Below, piece after piece: positions 10,804 through 22,800 of a DNA stretch of 64,000 nt (position 1 is its first letter; each line of letters begins with the position of its first letter). The stretch lies in contig OZ026599.1 of NCBI GenBank assembly GCA_964020085.1, forward strand, positions 34,557,586 through 34,621,585. Direction: 5' to 3'. The DNA comes from Micromussa lordhowensis. Taxonomy: Eukaryota; Cnidaria; Anthozoa; Scleractinia; Lobophylliidae. The notes beneath the pieces are model-generated. The model was given only the letters and a program-made list of their open reading frames with translations, was not told the origin of the DNA and searched no databases. Made by a program: the position numbers and the translations under genes.

Positions 10804-13800
10804 AACGCGTCCTCCAAACGCGAATAAAACTACCGCGACAGTCGAGGGGAGTTCCAAAGTGAAATTTAAATGAAATGTTAGTTAAATATTTTTCCAACTA
10901 GTGCTGAATGTTGTAACGCGGCAAAACCTTTTTCCAGGAAAGAAATCTTGAGATCCAATTTGCAAGTTGGTTTTTTTCTGTGGCGCATATGGCGACATTT
11001 TGACGTCTTCGAAAATAACAGTTGGCATTTCAGCATTTCAGTCAGCAAAGGGCTTCGCAACCGATATTCTACCCCCCCCCCCCCCCGGGGTGGGTACTCC
11101 CTTATATGGGTTATATAAAATACAAAAACTAATAGCCAAACATATATTCGAATGCTTTGAAAAAAGGAATGGGGAAGACGGGAAAAAGTAAATACTCTAG
11201 GTCGTAATTAATTAGTAACTTTTTAGCCTTGTGTATCTTTTGTTCTTTGTAATTTTTAGTTACTTGGAAATTGTGGTCGATATACCATTTATTGTATAAG
11301 ACTCCAAATAAAACATGTCTGTCTGTCTATGTGGGTATGTGGGACCCCAAGGAGTATGGTTTTTCAGCCGTTTTAGTCATAAATAGGGTATCGATTTTGA
11401 CCATTTTGGTAACAAATAGGGTATGGGTTTGCACTCTTGCCTTGAACTAGGTATGTTTTTCTTAGAAGAAGCTACTTTTTCATCATTATTGATAAGATCA
11501 TCAACCAAAGCCCTTTATAAATTATGTTTAGGGCAACTGTGCCAGCCGCAATGGTCATAAATAGGACATCAAATTTGTGGCCAGGTCATAAATAGGGTAG
11601 GAAAAATCGCAGAGTTTGGTCATAAATAGGGTAAGGGTTTTGGGAAGTGGGCCGCACACCCCCACTCAATTTTTCTGGGAGTACCCCTCGGGTATCCTGA
11701 CTACTGAAAAGATGCTTTGGTTGCTCATGTGTAGTGGCGTTTTTACTTACAATTTGCGGACAAATAAACATGTATGAACAAAAACAAAACAAAACGGTAC
11801 ACTTCTGGAACTAAGCAAATTAACTTCTTTCTGCTAAAATAATGCTGGAAAATGACAATAAAAGTTTACAGCTACTTGTGATAATACATTGTTCGTGGAT
11901 AGCCTGATTCAGCACTTTCGTTTCGAATCCGCCAAGGGACTTTTCAGAGACCTTTCTGCTTGGTAAACTCGTTGAGCATCGCGCTCAGTCCCGTTCGCTA
12001 ACAAAACGACGACAGCAATCTCGCCTCATACAGTACCGCTCAGATATACGTTAACTGCGCAGACGCGTTTTATACGCACATACGCGTATGACTATACGCA
12101 TATACGCGTATGACTATACGGATATACGCGTATGACTATACGCATATACGCGTATGTTTGTACGCACATACGCGTATACTTATACGCACATACGCGTATA
12201 AATATACGCGTATATACGCATATACATGCGCGTCTGATGTGTCTTTGTTATGCAGGACGAAAACGTTTCTTTGTGTTTCATTGTTGTGAAAGAGAAAGAG
12301 TCTAAAATAGCGACGAGCCAACAACGGAAAATTAACATATTGCACAAAGCTAACGGAGATCATGTTACAAACACGCACGTCGCATCGCTTCATGTATTTA
12401 TTGAAAAACGAGAAGAAGCAGTTCATCTGCTTTATCTTTTGCTGTTGATGAATCAGAACGAAAAGGAAAATGTTACTTAAACTCGAGATTTAAACGTGTG
12501 AATCATCTGGCGATTTACTACGCGAATATTCACATAATACGCTTCCGGAAAGTTCTATGAAATTTCAAGTCTGGAGAAAAATAATTTTGGGAAGGTTGCT
12601 GCGTTATGTAGGTAATCGAGTACATGACAGGTAAATAAGCTTCCTTCGATCACTTTCCATCGAGAAGCAATTGCTGAATGTTTAGAACAGATGGAAACCA
12701 TAACATTTTGTATCGCGAAAGATGTTTTCGTTTATTTAGTGCAGTCGGCGGTCGCTTCGATGTTTACACATCGGGATGTAAACACAAGGTGTTGGCATCG
12801 CACGTGATGATTTGTTCGTGTGCGTAAAATCTCTTGCGAAGAGCTGAGATGGTTTGTTTTAGTATCCAAAGCCAAGATATTCTTATTTGCAAGGTCAAAC
12901 AAACAACTGAAAGACTGCTGACTATCCGAAAAGAAAACGAAAACGATTTTACTGTCTACAGGTTGACGCTCCCTGTGCACAAGCGGCTGTAAATATGGTC
13001 AAAATCAAAACACAACCTGAACCCACACAACTCAAAGAATATATGATAACAACTCAAATGCTTTATTAAGGAGTATTAATCTTATAGCTTGTTTAACACA
13101 TCATTGCCTCAAATAGATTTTTAACTAACAAAATTTTTGAAACTAAACAACCTACAATGTAATCTTCTATAACATATTTTAGTGACTATATGCCCGGCAG
13201 CCGGGCGCGATCTTAAACAGACTAAATGCCCGACAGTCAGAACATTTCACCGAATTTTCATTGAGAGTATTAAATGTTTCCGTTTAGCAATGTCGAGCGA
13301 CTCTAAAAATTATTTTGGTTTTTTAGTTAACGAAATATCTGTCAACACTTAAAAACAATTCGGCTCAAACCGGGTTATGAAACATTCACTTATTAACGAT
13401 CCTTAACAAATTCGGATTGAAAGCCTCATTTAAACCTATTGAAAGTATTTCATATTTATTTAGAAATGTCAAGCGATCCTTAAAATTATTTCGGTTTTAC
13501 TTAAGACGAATTTACCGAGCTTGTGCATACTATCACATCGCTCAGTATCTGTGACATCACACTGCCCGTCACGGTCTCAAATAGACTAAATGCCCGGCAG
13601 TCAGAAATAAATTACCGAATTCCGACTGAATTCAAACCTATTGAAAGTAGTTGTTGTTTCTTTAGAAATGTCAAGGGATCCTAAAAATTATTTTGGTTTT
13701 ACATAAGACAAATTTGCCGATTTAATGCTGCCGGGCATATAGCCACGCATTTTAACGTCGACAACCTAATGTTCTCTAAAATATTGTAACATAAACAACC

Positions 13801-16800
13801 TACAGTACGTCGTGTAATGTTCTAGGTAGCCCGTGCCTCCGTAACCTTTCTGTTACGCAAGAAACCGTCAATAGCTTTGCGGCATTCGCGCCACAGCAAG
13901 TCTTGTTGGGCTGCCGAGGACGGATAAAACCTAAAGATTATTTCCTTAATCTTTCGTACTTTATCGGGATCTAAGGGAAGCTTGTTTCCGATCCCCCTAA
14001 CATTCCGGCCGTCCAGTTCTTGCGGGCTAAAGAAATGCCTCACAAGTTGCACGGCAAAATTTTTTTCCGAAGTGGAGCGCGACCGTAGGTGAAGCAGCGT
14101 GGTGTCATATTCGCGAGGGTCCTGCCCTGATGGCAGAGGAGACGGTTGAACTGATGGAGATGATGATGGTGGATTGGTTGGTGGTACAGGATTGTGTGGC
14201 GTAGGATCGAGTGACTGGTTGGCTGGTGGTGGTTCTTCTGGCAAGGGACTGGCTGACTCTGGAGTGCCACTTAGAACAGATATGAGAACGTCAAAACGAT
14301 CCAGGACTTTCTTTTGTTGGTCCGCGATGTGTGTGAGCCATCCGATAATTTCGCCGTCAGGCTGGCTCCGAAAAAGGTTTCGTGAAATTGAACGCGCGGA
14401 AGACAGAGCTGACATTAACGGACTACGTGCATGTGCCGGCGACTGCCCCTGTGCTGATGACAGTGTTGCGGGTGACCAAGGTACTGGCGTCTGTGGTATC
14501 GGCGACAGAGGTACAGCTGCCGATAACAGAGGTGCTGGTGACACAGCTTCCGGTAGAGGTAGCCTTCGTGAATTTTGCGGATGAGATGGGGGCGTCAGTG
14601 GAAGTGGTGTTTCTGGTGATTTACGCGGTGGCAGATTAGGTTGCGGTGGTCCGTAAAGAGAAACAACAGTGGCCTACAAATGAATAAAGGCAAATTTCAG
14701 TAAGAGAGAAGAAACACTCAACCTACAGGTGTATCCGAGGTGTGGATGCTTTTACAGAACCAAGTTAATACGGACACCCACCAGGCGGGTCAGTTCATTA
14801 ACGACAGTTCAAAGTCTATTCTCAATTTTAAGTCTACTGGTAATGAGTAAAACCACGATAAAAACGTTATCTTTTATAATTCTAATTTGGTTGATTCGCA
14901 CGTGTGCTTTTTTTCTATGCAACGAATAAATGAAGCCGCACGGAGCGCGGTATTATTCTTTTCTCTATACTCAAAACTCGAAACTCGTGCCTAGAAAGCA
15001 TCGAGTATCGAGTTTCGAGGCGAGACTGTCAGCTTGACCGGTACTGTACATTCGATTTTTACTGGCGCAAAGTTGTTTTCGTTTGTTGTTGATTATCGTT
15101 TTTGATGCAAATTAATTACCGGAGGTGGGACAGTTCATTAACGACAGCTCACAGTCTATTAGCGATTTTCAGGCCAAGTTATAATTATTTATGCATTAGG
15201 TTCGGCACATTAAAAGTTCGGCGTCTGAATGAAAGCTGTTCCAAAGGCGAAATTCCCGAATTCTCATGAAAAGTTCGGCGTCTGAACTGGACCTAAGAGT
15301 AATCAGCCTATTGCATACGCGCTAATTTCGCCGTTCTGTAAAAACGTAATATGTTGCTTACCTGTTCCGGTTCCTTCTTCTTTTTCGTTTTTTCTTTCGT
15401 TTTGTCGTCCGCGGCAGGCTGCTTTCTCTTCTTGGCAACGTGTATCGTATCTGACGGCTGTGTCTCGTTCTCCTCGTTTTTCTTTTTACATGAAAATAAA
15501 TGGACATTTTCAGTTTATCAGTGTTAATTCACGGCTGTTCAAAGTCTATCGTCAATTTTAATACAAAGGTTAACTGAAGAAAGTTTTTCAAGAAATAAGA
15601 GTAATTTCTTAGACTTAAGCTGTATAACTGTAATCTAGCTTAGCATGAGTTTTTAACATCTACTGGTCTGCAGTACCGGTCAAAATGTAGGTTGACAGTC
15701 ACTCGAAACTCGAACAACTCGACTTTGGAGACAGCGAAATTTTTGAGTCGCGACTCTATATATAGGCGGTAAGCGTCTCTCATTAATTTTGTAATTATTG
15801 ACATGTGGTCGATGTGAATGGCTTGTCTTGCTGTTGTTTGTTTTGTCGCTCTGTTTCAATAAGTTTCTTACGATTCAGATTGTTTTTATCCATTATTATG
15901 ATTTCGGAGTAACTTTTTTGCCAATTTTCGATTCTTGACGATGAATTCTGGCTCGTGTTACATACAGACTGGCGGCAAAGGAGCAACAGATAAGGACTCA
16001 ATAAGCAAACATTTGCCGAGTAATTTCCCTTAAATATAAGCGAATCAAGCAAGTTTTGCAGTTTGATTGAGTCGCACACAACCGGAAAGAGCTAGAAAAT
16101 CATTTCGCTAGGGCAGACGCTCTATTTGGTTGATTCAGACGTGTGCGGTTTTTTTTACGCAACGAATAAAGGAAGCCGCACGGAGCGCGGTATTACATGT
16201 ATTGTTTTCTATATACTCGAACTCGTGCCTCGAAACTCGATTCTCGAAAGCATCGAATATCGAGTTTCGAGTCGAGACTGTCAGCTTGACTTGTACTGTA
16301 GATTTAAAGCGTTGAATTCGATTTTTACTGGCACAAAGTTTTTTTCGTTTGCTGTGCTTTGTCGTTGTTGGCGCAAATGAACTACATGTACCGGAGGTGG
16401 GACAGTTCATTAACAACAGCTCACAGTCTATTATCAGTTTTAAAACAAAGGTTAACTGAAGAAAGTTCTTCAAGAAATAAGAGTAATGTCTTCGACCTAT
16501 AAAGCTGTATAACTGAAATCAACCTTACGCATGACTTTTTAACATTTACTGATAACGATTAACATTAGGTTAACAAATTTATCTCTTATAACAGACCTGC
16601 GTTAGTAAGTTGTTTTTAAAATTCAGCCTATTGTTTACGTGCTAATTTCGCCGTTCTGGGCCGGATTGTTCGAAAGCCGGTTAACGCTAACCCAGGGTTA
16701 AAAGTTAACCGTAGCAATGATTTTTCGTGTATAAAAATGTCTTTCACTACTTATGTTTTGTGTAGTTTGAGATTATTTAAACTCAAAACTGAAGGACAAA

Positions 16801-19800
16801 CAATTCAACCAGAAAAACTCGCCAAAGAGTTGCAAATTCGCAATCAAAATTCTCGCTAACCCTGGGTTAGCTTAACCCGGCTTTGAACAACTCGGCCCTG
16901 GATAAAAAACGTAATATGTTGCTTACCTGTTCCGGTTCCTTCTTCTTTTTCGTTTTTTCTTTCGTTTTGTCATCCGCGGCAGGCTGCTTTCTCCTCTTGG
17001 CAACGTGTATCGTATCGGACGGCTGTGTCTCCTTCTCCTCGTCTTTCTTTTTAAATAGATGGGCATTTTCAGGGTCTAATTCGAACTTCGGTTGTATTTC
17101 GCGCAGTTTGAAAGCATCATCTGAAGAAGAAAAAAATTAACTCAGTAAGCTTAAGGCTAACTGTAAACGGGTACATCGTTTTAAGGTGAGGGTAGTCCCA
17201 AAAACGTAGTATTCAGTGTTTGAACAGCGAGGGTGTAAATCCAGACAAACACAGTAAAACAAAAAATAAGCATCTTACCGTTGACAGCGATGATTTCTGC
17301 GTCATGCACATGTCCTTCAAACTCGACTCTAACCTTGCTTCCTTTACTTTTGTTGTCCCCATGGACAACTGTCTGGATATTTTTTACGGGAACTACACTG
17401 GTAGTCTGGTCTATCGGAAAATAAAACAGACCGTACTTTGGAACTTTGAGACTAGCCCTTAAAGCCATGATCATATAGCGAGTGCAAACTATGGAAAGGT
17501 CTTACTCATCTGGTAGTTAACCAAGTGCTTATCTACATGTATTTATACTAGTGGTCGGATCAAAATTTCACAAAAAGAGCCAATCACAAATTCGCAAAAA
17601 TAGCCAATCACAGCTTTTATATGATCTAATTGTTATTTTAAAATCACGGTAACTCTTGAACCGATCACAAAAGCATCACGCATAATTTACATTTGAAAAG
17701 CATTTCACATCGAGGGCAATTGTGACAACTATCGAGAAACTTGCTCACTTCTGTCAATCATGACACGAACATCGGAGCACACTAAATTGAGAATTATTTC
17801 TCTTGCTTCTAAATCCAAAAGTATAAATGCAATCGTTCGTCAGCTTAAAGAGGAAGACACGAGAATAACACGTCAAACGGTGGCCAAAGTTCTGAAAAAG
17901 TACAGGGAAAGTGGAACACTCGCAGATAAAACAACACCCGGTAGACAGCCAATTTTAACCAGGCAGCAAATGGACTTTATCGACTCTAAGATGGAAGAGA
18001 ACGATGAACTAACGTCCATCGGTAAGACTTACAGCCAAACAACAACGCAATTACACAGCTACACAGCTAATTGCAGTTCTGTAGCTAACTCGATCTAAAC
18101 TGTTTAAATTTTCAGGTCTACAGAGACTACTTTACGCAGAACTGGGCATTCGACTGTCTACAGCTACGATCAAACGAGCTCGGAAGAAACTTGGATGGAC
18201 GAAATGCGGCCCTAAATACTGCCAGATTGTTCGTGAGGCAAACCGAGTTGCCCGGTTGACCTTCGCCCAAGAATGCCTCGATCGCGGAGAGACATTCGAC
18301 GATGTCATTTTCACAGACGAGAGTACGATCTGGCTCGAGCGCCACGGCAAAGTATGCTTCCGCAAAAAGGGCGAGCCGCCGAAAATGAAGCCGAAGGCCA
18401 AACATCCGTTTAAAGTTAATGTGTGGGCCGGTATCTCGAAGAGAGGTGCGACGCCCGTATTAATTTTTACGGGCATCATGCGGAAAGAATTCTACGTCGA
18501 GCAGATTTTAAGGAACGTTCTTCTGCCCTTTACGCAAACGACGTTTGCTGATGGGTATCGTTTCCAGCAGGACAACGATCCTAAACATAAGAGTAAGTAT
18601 TTATCATTTTCTCTTGTTTCCATTCTGATGTCCGACATTTGCTAATTTTTTCTCTTTTATTTCTAGGTAGGCTAGCAATGCAGTTCGTGCAAGACAACAA
18701 CATAAACTACTGGCCTACTCCTGCCGAGAGCCCCGACATGAATCCAATTGAACTGCTCTGGCACGAACTCAAGAGCTTCTTGCGTACCGTAGTAAAACCA
18801 AAAAACAAGGACGAACTTGTCAACGGTATTCAGAGGTTCTGGGACACTGTAACCCCAGCAAAGTGCATCAGATACATTGGCCACCTGAGAAAAGTGATCC
18901 CGGCTGTTGTTCAACGCGAAGGAAGAGCGTCCGGCTTCTAAAATAAACTTTTTTTAAAATAAAACAGAGGGCTTCTTTAATTTTACAAAAGACTTTACCA
19001 GCGTTTTACAGTGTCAATCGAATAGAGCAGTTTTCAATCACGTGCCGTAAAAATTACTTACAAATTAAGACAACTCAGCGAATCTCAAACCATAGTAAAA
19101 CCAAAACCAAAGTACGGTGTAATTGCTTGATTACTTTCGACACTCAGTTGAAAACCGCTCTAATCCGCAGATCAAGACTTATTATGTTCTATTGCACTTA
19201 AAGCATTTCTAAGCAAAACAGCAACCATTATAAATTGAAAACAATACTTCAGCAACGGGATAAAATTTGAGAAGCATTTCTTCAGTTATGTATATTGCAA
19301 ATCATTTACTGAATTTAACAATGTCTCTCGGCACGCGCTAGCAACATTTGATAACGTTAATCAACTTTATTGTTCTCTGAGGCATCAAGGCAAACTCTAA
19401 ATCTCCGGTCAAATTTGGCATAAATCGTTCATTCAAACGCAAAAATACATCTTTGAAACAAGGGTTTTCATCAAGGTTCTGTGATGGGCCATTTACATTA
19501 AGTCAACGTTTTCGTTTGTTTTTGCAAGGGAAAATTTTCGTCCAGGTTCATGATCAAAGCGTGGTTTCGCATGTTTACAAGTATGAATAAAAAGTTAGTC
19601 AAGGTTTCATGCTCAAAGTGTGGTGCCGCACAAGTTTGAATGACATGTTACAGTTTGTTGAGGTTTCATGATCAAAGCGTGGTTTCGAATGTTGCCACAC
19701 CACCGTTCTCGTAGACTTTCTAAAAGTCCTTTCCAATAATTCTTCCCTGGCCTGTTGGTTAAGGTCGACTTGTCAAGTCTACCGTTCTCGTTGATACGTA

Positions 19801-22800
19801 GACTTTGGAAAACAATCTTGCGCCTTATCGACAGATCGGATCGAAATCCACCAATCACAGCCACTAGTGTGACCTTCTGACCTTCATTATGTCATGTTAG
19901 CGGGCGGTGATTGGTGGATTTCGATCCGATCTGTCGACAACACGCAACATTGACGGAAATTTTGGAACCGTTTACGCGTATCGTATCTGGTCGCGTGTAT
20001 CGATGAAAACGGTGGTATTAAACAAGTACTGTACGAACAAAAAGATAGTCAAGGTTTCATGTGCAAAGCGGGCGAGTGTCCACAAGTTTGAATAAAAGAA
20101 TTTTTCGAAAGTGAAGTGAAGTGAATGATCAAAGCATACATACATACATATGGTTTCCCCTGTTCACAACCTTTGAATAAAAAGTTACTGGAAGTTAGTC
20201 AAGGCTTCATGTGCATAAAGGCGTGTATTCATAAGTCTCACTAAGCGTGATTTTGCATGTCCCCGAGTTTAAATAAAAAGGTTTCCAGGTTTCATCTGCA
20301 AAGCGAATGTTTACAGTTAGTCGAATGATCAACTCGTGGTTTCTCATGTTCACAACTTTGAATAAACAGTTAGTCGAGTTTCGCACGAAACAGCAAATCA
20401 GACGGGAGCGGTGAAAGGCAGCTGTATTCGCAGGCTACAAAGATGGGGAAGAAATTGTTCACATAGGCGGCGTTGCTGTGTTGAGATTTAGTTATCGTGA
20501 CCATCGATTTTTGAAACAAATAACTAGAGACAAAATTTACATACGTGTCAGACCCGAGTCGGAACAACACGTAGTTGTGACAGGTAACGCAACACAATTA
20601 TAATGGTCTGGTAGAACTTCTTTTACTTGTATGTATAATGAATAGAAAAGTTTCTCAGAAAAGCTTGTTTATCGATGGCGTAAGCCATAAAAGAAACATC
20701 CTGTGTGGGTTCATATCCAGAACGCTGTTCACAACGGGCTATGTTGACTCTGCTGAAATACGATGCACCGGTATTATATTAATTTTGAACACATTCCAAA
20801 GCCGTTGCGACGGATGTAGTGTTGTTAAGTGATGAAAAATCGGTGAAAAACATCTCCTCTGTTCATGAAAGGTCCGTTCAAAAAGGATAACCCGTATATA
20901 TCGATAGGCACATGCTTTCTATCTAACTCGTATACACTTGCAACAGCGTATCATGAAGTTCGTAGTCGTGTAGTTTTTAGTGTTTTCAAGCTAAAGAACC
21001 CCCCAAACAATAGAAAGACAATAAGACAGCTCATACATACTAATGAACAGACACGTATATGCGTATGTGCGTATATACGCATTTTTATACGCACATACGC
21101 GTATGTTTATACGCACATACGCGTCTACTTATACGCACATACGCGTCTATTTATACGCACATACGCGTATACTTATACGCACATACGCGTATACATATAC
21201 GCACATACGCGCATATTTATACGCGTATTATGCGCGTTTTTTGGTTAACGTATATCTGAGCGGTACTGTATCGCAAACGGGATTCGCGACCGCACAGATT
21301 AGCGATGCTCAACGAGTTTGCCAAGAAGAAAGGTCTCTGATGAGTCCCTTGGTCGGGACGAAACGAAAGCACCGCGTCAAATTATTTAAACTAATGTTAA
21401 CTCATTAATGTGAACATGAGCAATACCTACCTTAACAGATCTTTATAAATTGTCTTGGTTGTTTCGAGGTAAGGGTTTATGTCATCTTCATACTAAGCGA
21501 AAATGGAAAAGTAACCACTGAATTTAGAGTGAACTCACAAACCAACACAAGCAGTACAGAAAGCAAAATGCTTGTCATCAAATTGTTTTCTTGGCAGAAA
21601 GGAGTTAACCTTCTACCAATGAAAACAAAATGCAAATCCTACCAGCCAGAATGATGTACTGTCAGAGTTTACTTTCTTGGTAGAATGATATGGAAAAATG
21701 GCTGGTTAACTCTGGTTAACAAATCTAGTACTAAGAAGGCTTTCACAGATAGCAACTTGGCTTCAAGAAAGATTGGGGATCTTTCAACCTTGGTTGCTTA
21801 GAGAGGTACACGTGTACATGTGCTCGCTTATAATATGTGCTTGTTCTAGGACTCCATTGGCTATTTTTAATGAAATTTTTGAAGTGCCAAGTGTCTAATG
21901 ACTGCGAAAACGTTTGATCTCACAGCGTTAATGTGTTTTTGTTTTCTTTTTTCTGAAGTGAATCTCGCCAGCAGATCGTCTTTATTCATGTCGTTCACAA
22001 ACATGAACTTGTATTTTTAATATAACAATCTCATCTCACTCACTTGACAAACTTGTCCTCCAAGACATATATGCTTGAAAATCAGGAAAATAAACTCATT
22101 TCTGTCTGCATCAGTAAATATTGGATATGTTTCTGCTTCTTCGAGAAGTAAGACCTAAAATATTAGGATGAAAAATATTGACAGTATTAGAGGAAGGCTT
22201 ATTTCTGGCCAGATGTGTGGGAAGAACTTCATGTCAGATGATTATTAAAGCTCTTAGTCAAAATGGGAGTTCAGTATTTCAGCTTAGAGCTAAGTGCATA
22301 ATATAATGCCAGAGAGTTTCTTAATATGTACCAGAACTTTCCTTTTATAGCCATGTTTTGTTGAAAGTTCATATAGCGAGAAATTGAAGGAGGAAGTAAG
22401 CTACAACCCTGTACAGAACTCTTGGGACATAAAGGCAATAACCCGTAAAAAAATGAGGTATTTTCCCCCTCCCCCTGCCCCCGATTCAATGTTGATGTCA
22501 GGCATTCAAGTCATTTTCAGTAGACTCAACATTGCTTGGGGGAAGGAGGGACAAAAGAAATAGTATACTAAAACAACATTGCCAACCTTTTTTTTAAGAG
22601 GCGGATTCAGAGTTTATTTAACAAAGTGCATTTTCTCTTTTAATTTTCATAACTGTCCCATGATGTTTTGACCAGGGTTGTAGGAAGAGAGGAGAAGGAG
22701 TACGAGAGGGAGAAAAGAGCGCTGGTAGGAGAGAAAGTGACAAAGTGAGAGAAAACAAGAGAGAGAGGACTGGAGAGAAACAGAGAAAGGGAGCTTGATG

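Larger units (their letters stand above)
14775..17060 (-). repeat. Partially rearranged tandem duplication in the BEN gene
   Basis: Segments recur in the same order: gaagccgcacggagcgcgg (about 14931 and 16169), gagactgtcagcttgac (15023 and 16274), ggtgggacagttcattaac (15124 and 16397), ggttaactgaagaaagtt (15569 and 16450), and an exon 2 copy at each 3' end. Copies differ by substitutions and small indels. One copy holds an extra 241-bp MITE at 16658-16898. Confidence 0.75.
12031..21268. mobile_element. Candidate 9.2-kb composite Tc1/mariner-like element carrying a BEN gene and a transposase
   Basis: Perfect 25-bp terminal inverted repeats lie at 12031-12055 and 21244-21268, starting cagtaccgctcag. 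Both are flanked outside by TA (12029-12030 and 21269-21270), the target duplication expected of Tc1/mariner elements. Just inside each end is an array of about six 22-bp units. The interior holds an intact intron-containing Tc1-like transposase (17760-18941, +) and a BEN-domain gene (17474-13822, -), transcribed divergently. No other complete gene was found inside. A further inverted homology of about 75 bp lies outside the TA on both sides (about 11913-11987 and 21307-21382), so the true boundary could be wider. The element sits in CFAP300 intron 8. That the two genes belong to one element is inference from position. Confidence 0.7.

Noticed and set aside
12071..12230. CRISPR-like regularly spaced repeat
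   Set aside because: Units are contiguous with no unique spacers, and the genome is eukaryotic.
12250..12480. 76-codon open frame inside the composite element
   Set aside because: No similarity I recognise and no promoter or splice partners; likely chance.
21043..21408. Open frames rich in YAHTRIFIRTYAY across the 22-bp array
   Set aside because: Low-complexity translation of the tandem array in several frames at once.
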